A stretch of DNA of 64,000 nt from Ampelocalamus luodianensis (taxonomy: Eukaryota; Streptophyta; Magnoliopsida; Poales; Poaceae). The first letter of the stretch is position 1. Each line of letters begins with the position of its first letter. Under the pieces are notes generated by a model, which saw only the letters and a list, made by a program, of their open reading frames with translations, was not told the origin of the DNA and searched no databases. Below are positions 34,383-47,537 of the stretch, one piece after another. The translations under genes were made by a program, and so were the position numbers. The stretch is from NCBI GenBank assembly GCA_036346255.1, contig CM070632.1, positions 21,841,408-21,905,407 on the forward strand. Direction: 5' to 3'.

Positions 34383-37300
34383 CTTATCTTCTTCCCTCTC
34401 TCTCAGCACGCAGATCTCTCTGTAAACACGGGAGAGGATTTATCCCAAAGTTTATGCAACTAATTTTTGGGATAATTAGCCCTAAATGGACACCTCATCA
34501 ACTCTAGATCTTTCCCTCTTGCCCTGTAGCTCAACATCTATATATAAACCCTAACTTTTGCTGTTGCCATTGTTGACCGAAGCAGCTCATCCTCCATTGT
34601 TGGCCAGTGGAGTTCTTGCTCTTGTTTCTTTTGCTTATCTATCCTAAACTCTGGTTCCACCTTGCAATAAAGATTGGTTATCTTTTGTAGGTTAAATCCA
34701 GAGTTTATTTCTCTGTCAATCATCATCGGTTTTCAGAGTCTTTGGCTCCTTTCCCATCCTGGTAAGCTAAAAACCCTGGTTATGACATCTTGAGCATCTT
34801 AAGGACTTTAAAAGCTGCTGTGAATCATTCTTTTGAGCATCAGTAGCTTTAACTTGCTCTAAACTGAAAAGTTGATGTTATAACTTTTCGGTTTTCCATG
34901 TCATTTTCAAGGCCTAGGGTTTCTCCTGTCAACTTGTTAACCTAATTAGGTTTAGACTAAACCCTAGTGGCATAACAAGTTATTCTTTTAATCCTTGTTA
35001 TCATCTATTTAGGTTAATAACGAAATTTGTCTCTGTTCTCTTTTGTCGGCTCAGCCGGCAAAATAGGTTTACTCTAGCTTATGAGATCTAATCGATTAGG
35101 GTTAGCTTAAGGTTAGCTTGGGATATTAATTACCCTAAAAAGAGCATGCTAAGTTTCATTTATGAACTTTTGCATGTTCTATATTCCTTTTCAAAAATTG
35201 CAATCATCTGTTTTGGCTCTTTTAAAATCTGAAAAGCGGAACTTTGCACTAAAACCTAGTTTCATCTTTTGAAAGCAGTAGGTTATAAAATGGGTTATTA
35301 TCACTATTATGGGTAGTTCGGCTTAAGCATATTGTAACCATGCATTTCAGTTGATCATGCATATTTCTTTCATTTTGAACTTATTGTCGGTTTGGCATTT
35401 ATTGGATTTATTTGCTACCTATAGAATCGGTTCATTTGAAGTTTTTGAATCGCCTCTGAACAATCTGAACACCTGCAGTATACTACTACCAAGGCAAGCT
35501 TCCTCTTTGCACCATGTTGATCCCAAATTTTATACATTAGATTTTTCTAAATTCGATGACAATGTGCATGCTATTTTTCCAAAATACAAATTTTGATCAT
35601 TAGTAGTTAGTTATGACCTAACATGAAGGATTACCTCAATTGTCACCATACACTCAACCTTAGCATAGTCTTGTATATTATAACCTATATTTTCAGTTTT
35701 GGCTTAGACATGCGATCTAGAGATTTTAGAGTTTGACAAGCATATCTTGTCAAACATGGGAATCTAATCAACTCTTGTTATTTTAAACTCTTTGTCCAGT
35801 TTCTTTAAATCGGACTTGTATTTGAAATTCAAATTGATCCGGACAAGAGGAAGCTAGTGATGGTGCTTTTGTGCACGAGATTGGGTTTTGTGGTGGACTT
35901 GTCAGGGTTAATTAAGGACCGAACTCGACTATTCAATTCAAGTCCCCACGTACTTCCACATGTAATGTATGGTATTTGTTTGGTTAAGTAAAATGTTAAG
36001 ACTATTGGGTTGGAAACAGGAGAGTAAGAATATGTGTATTGACCTTGTATGGCATAGATGCTTTGGTCTTATGATTGCGTTGTATGCCATGTGAGCTTGT
36101 ATGTCGATATCGGATGTTCTTAGAAGGGTGAGGCGTATATGTGCTCCAGTAGCATATCGATACCTTAATGGTGCCGATTGTATTCTAATATGGGTAGTGA
36201 GCCCGGTTCGCATTTAATTGTTTGGATCGGCATTCTGGCGCAACATGTGTGCCCAGTTAGCGGATGCTATCGATCGTTGTTTAAGCGGGATCGGCTCACA
36301 CATGGGGTCCAACTCAATAGTGTTAGCTTGTTGAAAAATACCAAATCTTAGTTTCCGGTCGGCATACCAAAGGAAGTATGTCATCATTCGGAGGCATCCG
36401 AAGGCAACGGGCTAGCTAAGTCATGTGGGTAAAGATGTACACCTGCGCAGGTATAAAGCGTTCGAATAGCCGTGTCCACGGTCATGGACGACAACTTGAG
36501 TTGATGTCACTGTATAGAAGTTTTGATTTTCAAAATCTGGTTTTTGGTTTTTATGGCTGTGCATGAGGGATTCATGCACTGTACTGTTTACATTATGCCA
36601 TTTACTTACTGTTCTAATCCAACTTTGATTTATTAAATTGCTTTATAAAAATTTTGTCTTTGTAGGTTAAGATGTCCTGCTTTATGCAAAAATCTAACCA
36701 TTTTACCTTCCTGTCGTGACCTTATGCATGTAACAATTCTATTCCTTTGATTAGGTTCTAATAAACACTTTATTTTATTAGTTTGTGTAAGACTTGCTGA
36801 GTACCCTCCGTACTCAAGGTGCTACCACCTATTGTTGCAGGTGAGGACGGTTATCTTTATGAAGTACCCGTTAGCGATCGAGTGGCGCTAACGAGTAAAG
36901 CTACTTCTTTCCTCCACGCAATTGCCTGCGGGTGGATGAGGCCATTGGTGGACTTTAATCTTTTGTTTTTGCTTCCGCTGTTAGACTTTTGAAGTGACCA
37001 AGTCACTTAATGTTGTAGTACTAAACCGAATGATGTAATCTTATGTTTAATTATGTAAAGGTATGACTTGTATGTGTATGATGCAATGTTGTTGAAGGAT
37101 ATATATATGCAATGGTCGTTGATCCCAGGAACCATTGTGAGATATATATATATCAGGGATCTGTTTATTGGAATTGTTACTTGTTAAATTTATACCTTTA
37201 GCATGATCTTTAATTAAGGGACGATCTTGTTCCTTCATTAATAATTGTGCTCTGATGAATTTAATTAAGTACATTTCCAATAACACAGGCGCCACAGCGT

Positions 37301-37311
37301 TGGTATCGAGC
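37301..37311 (+). other. Primer-binding site, second internal region
   Basis: TGGTATCGAGC, one base shorter than the first copy at 14021-14032 because CAG reads CG. Confidence 0.8.
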
Positions 37312-37509
37312 ATCGTTGCTGTAGGTTAGAAGTAGCTTTGGCGAAACAATTAGAGAGTTTTACGATAAACCTATTTTCAAGCGATAATGTATTTTAAAGC
37401 TTAAGTATGACATCTTTTATTTCTTATCTTCCTTAATATCAATTCTTGCCCAACTTTCTGTTGGTTTATTTAAAAGTGAATTGTCTCTTACCTTGTCCTT
37501 TTTCTATAG

Positions 37510-38345
37510 ATGAGTGGGTGGTATTTGGTCAAGGAGACCCGAGCGAAGATGTTGATGGATTTCGGCTTTACTTGGGACATGATGTGGCGGGCTAATTTCA
37601 CCTATCGGTAGAGTCGCCATCTATCGGCGAGACCGAGGACCGGGCATGGAGAAGTACCGTGCCTTCATTAACGTCATCGCTAGGCATGTAGTGGCGGTGT
37701 TCCCTCATCGTGTCCAAGCACTTGCCACCTCACGAGGCTATGGTGGTTCGGAAGTCTGCGAGTAGGATGATGAGCCTTCTTCGTCATGATTCGACGGAAT
37801 TGTCTCAACCACCCTCGACCACTTCCGAATCAAGGTCCTACCTCCGAAGTGAACATGTTCGCTGAGATATAGTTTGGCGAAGACCCCAGTGCGGCGGTTG
37901 GCGAGGATGGTCCGCATTATGGACCAAATCCATCATTGTCTTGTGAGGGAGCTATGGGAAACTTCGGCATCGCCTTAATGAGGCCCAGGAGTACCTGCTT
38001 CTTGGAGTCAACATGAACCGCGTTCCTCGCAACGTGCTTTATGGTGACAACGAGACCTCTCCCTCTGCTGCTGCACCGCCTCTTTATCGACTTCCAGAAG
38101 TGGCCGGGTGTGTACCTGTTTATGGACAAGTGCGCCAAGCCCGGGTGACTGCAGTCTTTCCTCGCACTCTACGGACTGCACCTCCGGGAGGTCATCAGCC
38201 ACTGTTGGGTTCCCCGAGGCGTCTTATTAGCCCTTTGGATCCTGTTGACACGGGTTCCCCTGGAGCTCATCTTTTGAATGAGTTTCCGGTGAACTTTAAT
38301 CGGGATCTTTATGCTAGCACCTCGACGATGAATCCTCGTGGTTAA
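37510..38345 (+). pseudogene. ORF upstream of gag, second copy
   Basis: Starts MSGWYLVKE as the first copy does, then is broken by small losses and gains between 37550 and 37990. From 38013 to 38345 it is open and its 110 residues equal those of the first copy (38013-38345 against 14739-15071). Function unknown; likely the extra upstream ORF of Tekay-type elements. Confidence 0.6.
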
Positions 38346-38648
38346 GTATCTTTTAGTCTAGTAGTTGCCCTTAAATAAAATGTATGTAATAGGGCAGTAG
38401 TATTTTGTACAAAGTATGTAAATTTGGCTTTTGGGGTTGTAATATGATCTTTTATGGCCGACTCTGATGTGCGGCTGTGACCGAAACCTTTTGGCTGTTT
38501 ATATGAAGTTTCTGGTTTGGTGTTAACTTGAATGCATAACATAACATGATGCATTATATGTACCGATGTTTGTTTCTCTTTTAAATGTAACCTTGTTTGT
38601 GTTTGCAGTATATCCTTGTTATGTTGTTAACCATGGTGTGGTAACAGG
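38346..38648 (+). other. Spacer between upstream ORF and gag, second copy
   Basis: AT-rich, about 300 bp, no coding text; matches 15072-15371. Confidence 0.6.
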
Positions 38649-39789
38649 ATGACAGGACCTACTACTCGTCGCAAGCGCAACAAGGGAAGGGCATGTCGAC
38701 TCCGTGCCTCATTCTCGTGGAGGGCCGGCCGAACCTTCCGGCTCTCGAAGTCCGCAAGGTGGTTCTCGGGAAGAGGAGCTTCCTCCACCACCTTCGATGG
38801 CGATGTGCTTATGCAAATTGGCGCAATCGAATGGACGACAGCGCATCTTGGAGCGGTTGCGCGCAATACTTCTTCTCTGTTGCATCGGTATCGAGCGGAG
38901 GTCACCATGTGCGAGGCGGTCTTGCGACTTTCAATGGACTAACCCGCGGTGTTCTCTAGCTCTCGAGATCCCATGGAAGCGAGGATTGGCCGGACCATTG
39001 AGAAGAAGCTATTAATTGCTCGGTGTTAGAGAGGAAAAGGTCCTTTTAGCTAGTTATCAACTTGATGGACCAGCTAGCATATGGTAGGATAATCTCCTTG
39101 CCATTCAGCCTGCTGGACATGTCCCTACTTGGGATGAGTTCGTGGAAGCTTTTCGCGAAGCTCATATTCCTGAAGGGGTCATGATGATCAAGCAACAAGA
39201 ATTTCTCGCTCTCAAGCAAGGGCGGAAGTCAGTGACCGAATATCTTCATGAGTTCAACTTCCTTGCCAGATATGCCCCTGATGATGTTTCGACTGACCTT
39301 CGTCGTCGAAACCGGTTCTTGAATGGGCTATCTGAAGAATTGCAGATGGCTATAGCTTTGCATGACTTCCGGAATTTCTCTCATTTGGTCAACAAGGCAA
39401 TTGTGGCTGAAAGCAAGAGCAAGGCAGTGGATGAGTCACGCAAGCCACAGCGGACTTCTCAGTTTATTCCTGGTGGCAGCTCACCAAGGCCTCGCATGTG
39501 GGTGTCCAGACCACCGCGAGCACCAGCTCCATTTGTACCAAGGCCTGCGGTGTTTGCCCCTCGTCCATCCTCTTCCACCAATCAACCAAGGCCCAGTGGA
39601 AACCGGCCACCACTATTGTGTTTGTCGGGCCGAGTTGTATGCTACCACTGTGGCCGCCCAGGGCATTTTGCCAATCAGTGTTATGCCAGGGCTCAGGGGA
39701 TACCACCTATTTCACCTTCCCCAGCCAATGTGCGTCCTGCACCACCTTCACCGACTGTGGTCAAGCGACTGTTCGGTTCGAGGCGGTGA
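38649..39789 (+). pseudogene. Tekay gag, second copy
   Basis: Starts MTGPTTRRKRNK. The first part (to about 39010) is broken by frameshifts. From 39142 a 215-residue frame is open with capsid text (EAFREAHIPEGVM, KQGRKSVTEYLHEFNFLARY) and a CCHC zinc knuckle CYHCGRPGHFANQC at 39640-39681. This is the better of the two gag copies. The frame closes at 39789, where the first copy also shows disturbance, before the protease. Confidence 0.88.
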
Positions 39790-42700
39790 ACGATTCTGCT
39801 TGAGGAAGCACCGTCACTCTGAGTTGTGCTTGGTATGCTCCTAGTTAATTTCAACACTCGCAATCGTTTTATTTGATTCGAGCATCCCATTCATTTGTTA
39901 GTAGGCGGTTGCTACTCAACATCATTCTTGGTGCATCATCTTCATCCACCTCATATCATCCATTCACTGGATCACCTTTATGACTAATCAAGTCTGCCGT
40001 AATGTCCATATAAATATTGAAGGGGTAGACTTTTGGGCTGATTTGATTGTGATAGATTCTAAAGGGATGGATGTTATCTTGGGAATGGATTGGTTATCCA
40101 AGCACTTTGGGCAAATTAATTGTGCTCACAAATCCATTTCTTTAACTAATGAAAGCGGCACTTCAGTTGTTTTTCAATCCAGGACAATGGGTTCTCACCT
40201 TTGTGCTCACCAAGCTGATACTACTCCTTCTTTGGAGTTGGTACCAATTGTTTGCGAGTATGTTGATGTCTTTCCTGAAGACCTTCCCGGTTTGCCACCA
40301 GATCGGGAAGTGGAATTTGTTATTGAACTCGTTCCTGGAACTGCTCCTATATCCAGGAGTCCTTATCGAATGCCCGTCAACGAGTTGGTTGAATTGAAGA
40401 AGCAACTCGGAGAATTGCTTAACAAAGGATTTATTCGACCGAGCTCCTCACCTTGGGGATGCCCGGCAATTTTTGTCAAGAAAAAGGACAACACTTTGCG
40501 GATGTGTGTGGACTACCGTCCGTTAAATGAGGTCACTATCAAGAATAAGTATCCTTTGCCTCGCATTGATGATCTTTTTGATCAGTTGGTTGGTGCCCGA
40601 GTCTTTTCAAAGATTGATTTGAGGTCGGGCTATCATCAAATCAAGGTTAGAGCTGAGGACATTCCTAAAACGACTTTCTCTACTCGTTATGGTTTATGCG
40701 AGTATCTTTGTCATGTCCTTTGTGCGACCAATGCGCCACCTATTTCATGAACCTTATGAATTCGGTGTTCATGGATTTCTTGGATAAGTTTGTTGTCGTG
40801 TTCATTGACGACATCCTTATTTATTCTAAGTCGATAAGGATCATGAACAACATTTGCGACTTGTGCTAGAAACGGCAGTCGGCATCGATTGTATGCCAAG
40901 TTTAGCAAGTGTGCTTTCTGGCTCAGAGAAGTTGCATTTCTGGGACATGTGTTATCTGAGGGAGGTATTGCTGTTGATCCAAGCAAGGTACAAGATGTAC
41001 TAAATTGGAAGCCTCCTAAGAGTGTCCCTGAGATCCAAAGTTTTCTTGGACTTGCGGGTTATTACCGCAGGTTCATTGAAAATTTCTCCAAAATTGCTAG
41101 ACCTTTGACTCAGCTTTTGCAGAAAGAGAAGAAATTTGAATGGTCAGCTAAATGTGAGGAGAGTTTTCGGCTTTTGAGAACTCTCTTGACTAAAGCTCCA
41201 GTTCTCACTCTTCCGGATATTCATAAGAGCTTTGACATCTATTGCGATGCGTCTCGCCATGGACTTGGTTGTGTGCTTATGCAAGAAGGCCGAGTTGTGG
41301 CATATGCATCTAGGCGATTCGCGCCTCATGAAGTTAATTATCCTACTCATGATTTGGAATTGGCTGCCGTGGTCCATGCATTGAAGATTTGGCGACATTA
41401 CCTTCTTGGCAATCGTTGTGAGATCTATACTGATCATAAAAGCCTAAAGTACATATTCACTCAATCTGATTTGAATATGAGACAAAGAAGATGGCTTGAA
41501 CTGATCAAGGACTACGACATGGGTATTCATTATCATCCTGGTAAAGCCAATGTGGTGGCGGATGCTTTAGCGAGAAAGTCACAATGCAATCGCACATTCT
41601 CTCTACTGCGCCAAGGACTTGTGTGCTGATTTTGGTAGCAAGTCTTGACTTGGTGGAAAAAGGTTTTCTTACTGTATTACAAGTGGAGCCTACCTTAGAA
41701 TCTCAGATTCTTGAGGCCCAGAAAACTGATGCCGAGGTAGCCGAAATCAAGGAGAACTTGAAAGCGGGTAAAGCCAACGAATTCTCTGAAGATGATCGCG
41801 GTATGATTCGATATCGCAATCGTCTGGTGGTACCTGCAGATCCTCATCTAAGGAGTCTAATTCTTAGAGAGGCTCATAATTCCAAGTTTTCTCTACATCC
41901 TGGAAGTACCAAGATGTATCAGGATTTGAAGAAAACATTTTGGTGGAGCCAAATGAAAAGGCAAATTGCTCAGTATGTTGCTGAATGTGATATTTGCCAA
42001 AGGGTTAAAGCTGAACATCTGAAGCCAGCTGGTACCCTTCAGCCTTTGCCTATTCCACAGTGGAAGTGGGAAGAGATCGGTATGGATTTTGTTACTGGTC
42101 TTCCCAAAAGTTCCAATGGGTCAGATGCCATTTGGGTAATCATTGACCGTTTGACAAAGGTGGCTCATTTTATTCCGGTCAGGACCAATTTCAGTGGCAA
42201 GCAGCTAGCAGAGCTTTATATGGCTAGAATTGTTTGTCTTCATGGTGTTCCCAAGGTCATTGTCTCGGCCGTGGCCCTCGATTCACGTCCCACTTTTGGA
42301 ATTGTCTTCATCGGGCTATGGGACGAACTCTCTTTCGATCTTGCTTATCATCCTCAAACTAGTGGTCAAGCGAGAGAGTGAATCAAGTAATGGAAGATCT
42401 TCTTGGTCCTATGTGCTATCTTATAGCAAAGACGGGAGAAATCTTTGCCATATGTGGAATTTTCCTACAATAATAGCTACCAAGCAAGTATTCAAATGTC
42501 ACCTTTTGAAGCCTTGTATGGGAGAGCTTGTAGGACTCCATTGAATTGGTCAAGTGCGGTGAGCGATCATTCTTTGGTCGGACTTGGTAAAAGAAGCCGA
42601 AGAGCAAGTTAAATCGATTCGAGATTGTTTGAAAACCGCATGATCTCGTCGGAAGAGCTATCTTGATCATCGTCGTCGTGAATTAAGCTTTGAGGTAGAA

Positions 42701-43102
42701 GACCATGTCTATCTTAAAGTGTCACCCATGAAGGGTACCCATCGTTTTGAAAAGGAAACTACTTTCTCGTTATATCGGACCCTTCGAATCATTGCTAAGC
42801 GGGAGTCGTAGCTTATCGATTGGAACTACAGAATCTCTCTCGATGCATGATACTTTTCATGTGTCTCAATTGAAGAAATGCCTTCGTGTTCCTATTGAGA
42901 CAAGCGCTTATGAGCATCTTGATCTCAACTGATCTTTCCTATCAAGAACAACGGTCGTATCCTCGACACAATGGAACGCAGGACAAGAAATCGTACTGTC
43001 AAGTTCTTGAAAATTCAGTGGGCTAATCATTCCGAGGATGAAGCCACTTGGGAGCGCGAAGATCTAATGCAGATTGAGCACCCCCATCTTTTTGTTGTTT
43101 AG
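39790..43102 (+). pseudogene. Tekay pol, second copy: protease to chromodomain
   Basis: Protease (ILGMDWL near 40074) and RT entry are open from 39980 to about 40705. RT is then broken, with FIDD at 40801-40812. RNase H is open at 40889-41629 (YCDASRHGLGCVL, TDHKSLKYIFTQ, KANVVADALARK). Integrase follows at 41584-42381 with its HHCC finger (CDICQ near 41990) and GMDFVTGLP near 42080. The second catalytic Asp block near 42265-42290 is frame-damaged. Integrase end and chromodomain continue in broken frames to the stop at 43100-43102. The DSGASHSF protease motif seen in copy one has lost two bases here near 39878. It lacks the solo LTR found in copy one. Confidence 0.9.
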
Positions 43103-43311
43103 AACTTTCCTTTGAATCAAGAAAGGAAAGTTTAAACAAAGCAATGTAATGATAACACTATGTTGTTATGTAAAGTTCTTCTTTGTTATCTTTGAAGGAA
43201 ATCAAGACAACAGATGTTGAATTTCCTTATAATTCATTTTCACTTCACTTCTTTCTAATCTTTAACCTGTTCCAAATCTTGGGGACGAGATTATCTTAAG
43301 GGGGGTAGGTT
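43103..43311 (+). other. 3' untranslated region and polypurine tract, second internal region
   Basis: Nearly identical to 23971-24179; polypurine tract AAGGGGGGTAGG at 43298-43309 directly before the third LTR. Confidence 0.85.
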
Positions 43312-46300
43312 TGTAACAGTCCCAAGTTTATAAACAGTAATAAAATGCTTTAAGAACAGTAATGAGGTGCTGTTCATAGCATTACTGTTCATTTCTACAA
43401 ATTAGGCGGCATGTTACAAATTAAAACCTTCCTTTTTGCCAAAAATCTCAAAAGGAACATTTAAAGTCTTAAAGGAATACAAGATAAAACTTGTATTATG
43501 ACTGGGAAGTATTTTTATTAAAGCCTAGATAAATTATCTTGGCTAAAAATACTTTGTTGCATTTTTAGAAATTATTTTGTCTTAAAGAAAAATTTATTGT
43601 CTTCAAATGAATATTTGCGGGCTAAAATAAATATTTATGTATTTTACAAAGTGATAATGTGGTATATAAAATTTATCAGGGAAATATGTTATCTCAGTAG
43701 CTTCCAGTAAAAATTTCATGATTTTACAAATTTATTTGCTATTTTTAAAAGCCAGTCAAACCTTGGAATATCTGAATAAGGTTTGGTCACTCTACTGGTT
43801 TGAATCCAAACCTAGTCTTCGTAGCGACTTCGGACCATGGGTCTAGGTCAACCCAATCGACTTGGTCCGGCTCACACGTTGGCGCGAGCCCGAACTCCAC
43901 GCGTGATGTGAACCGTCGATCTTCAATCGAGCGGGCGAGGCTATAACGCCCGCGAGCTGTCCACGTGTGCATTTTAATCTCGCCGTTGGATCTTGATCTA
44001 ACGGCCGAGGTTGGTGTATGCATTCGGACAACTCCGGATCCCTCACGATCTCGGCCGTCCATTCTTGATCTAACGCGTCGCTTATTTCATTTTGAAATCA
44101 AAGGCGCGGCGTTTATATGGGCCTTTAGATTTAAATCCTCTGCGCTTCTTTTTGACCGTGGGCCTTTAAAGCCCAAATTCGGTGGATCGTTGGATTTCAA
44201 TCGTAGGGTCCATATGAGTGTATGCAATCGGACCATCCGGTTCTTTGCCCCATCTCGACCGTAGAAATCTAATCGGACGGTGCCGCGTCATCGCATCAAA
44301 AAGGGGTGACGTGTATTCCTTTTAATTGATCGTTGGATCTTAATCCAACGTCTCTCTTTGAAAGCGGGGCCCCGAAGCCCTTCGGGATTTCGTTTAGATC
44401 TCGATCGACCGATCTAGATCGCACGGTCCATATTAACTGGTACCGATTAAAACATTTTAATCTCTCTATTTATCACAGCCGCCCATTTCCAATCGGACGG
44501 CTGATATTCTTTTGAGCCTTTATGAAGCACGCGGGGCTGAGAATGACAATGGGACCCACATGTAAGAGTGTTCTTATCTTCTTCCCTCTCTCTCACGCAG
44601 ATCTCTCTGTAAGCAGAGGAGAGGATTTATCCCAAAGTTTATGCAACTAATTTTTGGGATAATTAGCCTAAATGGACACCTCATCAACTCTAGATCTTTC
44701 TCTCTTGCCTGTAGCTCAACATCTATATATAAACCTAACTTTTCTTGTTGCCATTGTTGGCCAAAGCGGCTCATCCTCCATTGTTGGCGAGTGGAGTTCT
44801 TGCTCTTGTTTCTTTTGCTTATCTATCCTAAACTCTGGTTCCACCTTGCAATAAAGATTGGTTATCTTTTGTAGGTTAAATCCAGAGTTTATTTCTCTGT
44901 CAATCATCATCGGTTTTCAGAGTCTTTGGCTCCTTTCCCATCCTGGTAAGCTAAAAACCCTGGTTATGACATCTTGAGCATCTTAAGGACTTTAAAAGCT
45001 GCTGTGAATCATTCTTTTGAGCATCAGTAGCTTTAACTTGCTCTAAACTGAAAAGTTGATGTTATAACTTTTCGGTTTTCCATGTCATTTTCAAGGCCTA
45101 GGGTTTCTCCTGTCAACTTGTTAACCTAATTAGGTTTAGACTAAACCCTAGTGGCATAACAAGTTATTCTTTTAATCCTTGTTATCATCTATTTAGGTTA
45201 ATAACAGAAATTTGTCTCTGTTCTCTTTTGTCGGCTCAACCGGCAAAATAGGTTTTACTCTAGCTTATGAGATCTAATCGATTAGGGTTAGCTTAAGGTT
45301 AGCTTGGGATATTAATTACCCTAAAAAGAGCATGCTAAGTTTCATTTATGAACTTTTGCATGTTCTATATTCCTTTTTTCCGAAAATTGCAATCTGTCCT
45401 GTTTTCAGCTCTTTTAAAATCTAAAAACTGGAACTTTGCACTAAAACCTAGTTTCGTCTTTTGAAAACAGAGGTTATAAAATGGGTTATTATCACTATTA
45501 TGGGTAGTTCGGCTTAAGCATATTGTAACCATGCATTTCAGTTGATCATGCATATTTCTTTCATTTTGAACTTATTGTCGGTTTGGCATTTATTGGATTT
45601 ATTTGCTACCTATAGAATCGGTTCATTTGAAGTTTTTGAATCGCCTCTGAACAATCAGAACACCTGTGTAAGTATACTACTACCAAGGCAAGCTTCCTCT
45701 TTGCACCATGTTGATCCCAAATTTTATACATTAGATTTTCTAAATTCGGTGACAATGTGCATGCTATTTTTACGAAAATACAAATTTTGATCTGTTAGTA
45801 GTTAGTTATGACCTAACATGAAGGATTACCTCAATTGTCACCATACACTCAACCTTAGCATAGTACTGTATATTATAACCTATATTTTCAGTTTTGGCTT
45901 AGACATGCAGTCTAGAGATTTTAGAGTTTGACAAGCATATCTTGTCAAACATGGGAATCTAGCGAACTCTTGTTATTTTAAACTCTTTGTCAGTTTCTTT
46001 AAATCGACTTGTATTTGAAATTCAAATTGATCTGGACAAGAGGAAGCTAGTGATGGTGCTTTTGTGCACGAGATTGGGTTTTGTGGTGGACTTGTCCGGG
46101 TTAATTAAGGACCGAACTCTGACTATTCAATTCAAGTCCCCCACGTACTTCCACATGCAGTGTATGGGCGCTGTTTGGTTAAGTAAAATGTTAAGACTAT
46201 TGGGTTGGAAACAGGAGAGTAAGAATATGTGTATTGACCTTGTATGGCATAGATGCTTTAGTCTTATGACTGCGTTGTATGCCATGTGAGCTTGTATGTC

Positions 46301-47339
46301 AGTATCAGATGTTCTTAGAAGGGTGAGCGTATATGTGCTCCGTAGCATATACGATACCTTAATGGTGCCGATTGCATTCTAATATGGGTAGTGAGCCCGA
46401 TTCGCATTTAATTGTTTGGATCGGCATTCGGCGCAACATGTGTGCCCGGTTAGCGGATGCTATCAGTCGTTGTTTAAGCGGGATCAGCTCACACATGGGG
46501 GTCCAACTCAATAGTGTTAGCTTGTTGAAAAATACCAAATCTTAGTTTCCCCGGTCGGCATACCAAAGGAAGTATGTCATCATTCGGAGGCATCCGAAGG
46601 CAACGGGCTAGCTAAGTCATGTGGGTAAAGATGTACACCCCTGCAGGTATAAAGCGTTCGAATAGCCGTGTCCACGGTCATGGACGACAACTTGAGTTGA
46701 TGTCACCTGTATAGAAGTTTTGATTTTCAAAATCTGGTTTTTGGTTTTTATGGCTGTGCATGAGGGATTCATGCACTGTACTGTTTACATTATGCCATTT
46801 ACTTACTGTTCTAATCCAACTTTGATTTATTAAATTGCTTTATAAAAATTTAGTCTTTGTAGGTTAAGATGTCCTACTTTATGCAAAAATCTAACCATTT
46901 TACCTTCCTGTCGTGACCTTATGCATGTAACAATTCTATTCCTTTGATTAGGTTCTAATAAACACTTTATTTTATTAGTTTGTGTAAGACTTGCTGAGTA
47001 CCCTCCGTACTCAAGGTGCTACCACCTATTGTTGCAGGTGAGGACGGTTATCTTTATGAAGTACCCGTTAGCGCTGATCAGAGTGACGCTAACGAGTAAA
47101 GCTACTTCTTTCCTCCACGCAATTGCCTGCGGGTGGATGAGGCCATTGGTGGACTTTAATCTTTTGTTTTTGCTTCCGCTGTTAGACTTTTGAAGTGACC
47201 AAGTCACTTAATGTTGTAGTACTAAACCGAATGATGTAAGCTTATGTTTAATTATGTAAAGGTATGACTTGGATGTGTATGATGCAATGTTGTTGAAGGA
47301 TATATATATGCAATGGTCGTTGATCGTGGGAACCATTGT

Positions 47340-47391
<52 letters not shown>

Positions 47392-47532
47392 ATCTGTTTA
47401 TTGGAATTGTTACTTGTTAAATTTATACCTTTAGCATGATCTTTAATTAAGGGACAGTACTGTTCCTTCATTAATAATTGTGCTACAGTATGAATTTAAT
47501 TAAGTACATTTCCAATAACCTGGGCGCCCACA
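43312..47532 (+). repeat. Third LTR of the Tekay/Del tandem
   Basis: A 4,221-bp LTR matching the other two, ending GGCGCCCACA and followed by the target copy AGTTA. TATA box at 44724-44733. It differs by an expanded AT microsatellite at 47343-47389. No coding region. Confidence 0.93.
47343..47389. repeat. AT dinucleotide microsatellite
   Basis: An uninterrupted AT run of about 47 bp. The same place has only about six AT units in the first LTR (near 13856) and second LTR (near 37141). Confidence 0.95.
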
Positions 47533-47537
47533 AGTTA

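Larger units (their letters stand above)
24180..37296 (+). repeat. Central LTR of the Tekay tandem, interrupted
   Basis: The LTR parts are 24180-25452 and 34383-37296, together about 4.18 kb, and match the first and third LTRs. The break is a LARD-like insertion (25453-34382). A polypurine tract stands on its left and a primer site on its right, so the LTR is shared as 3' LTR of the first internal region and 5' LTR of the second. TATA box at 34539-34548. Confidence 0.92.
9814..47532 (+). mobile_element. Tandem Tekay/Del chromovirus: LTR-internal-LTR-internal-LTR
   Basis: Three LTRs of about 4.2 kb (9814-14016, 24180-37296 with an insert, 43312-47532) alternate with two internal regions, all on the plus strand. 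Each internal region starts with an initiator-Met primer site, has an upstream ORF, gag and pol, and ends with a polypurine tract AAGGGGGGTAGG. The pol ends in a chromodomain-like segment. One target duplication, AGTTA, bounds the whole block (9809-9813 and 47533-47537), and the inner junctions lack it. This is what unequal crossing-over between the LTRs of a single insertion would leave. The copies are very alike, so the duplication is recent. Confidence 0.92.
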
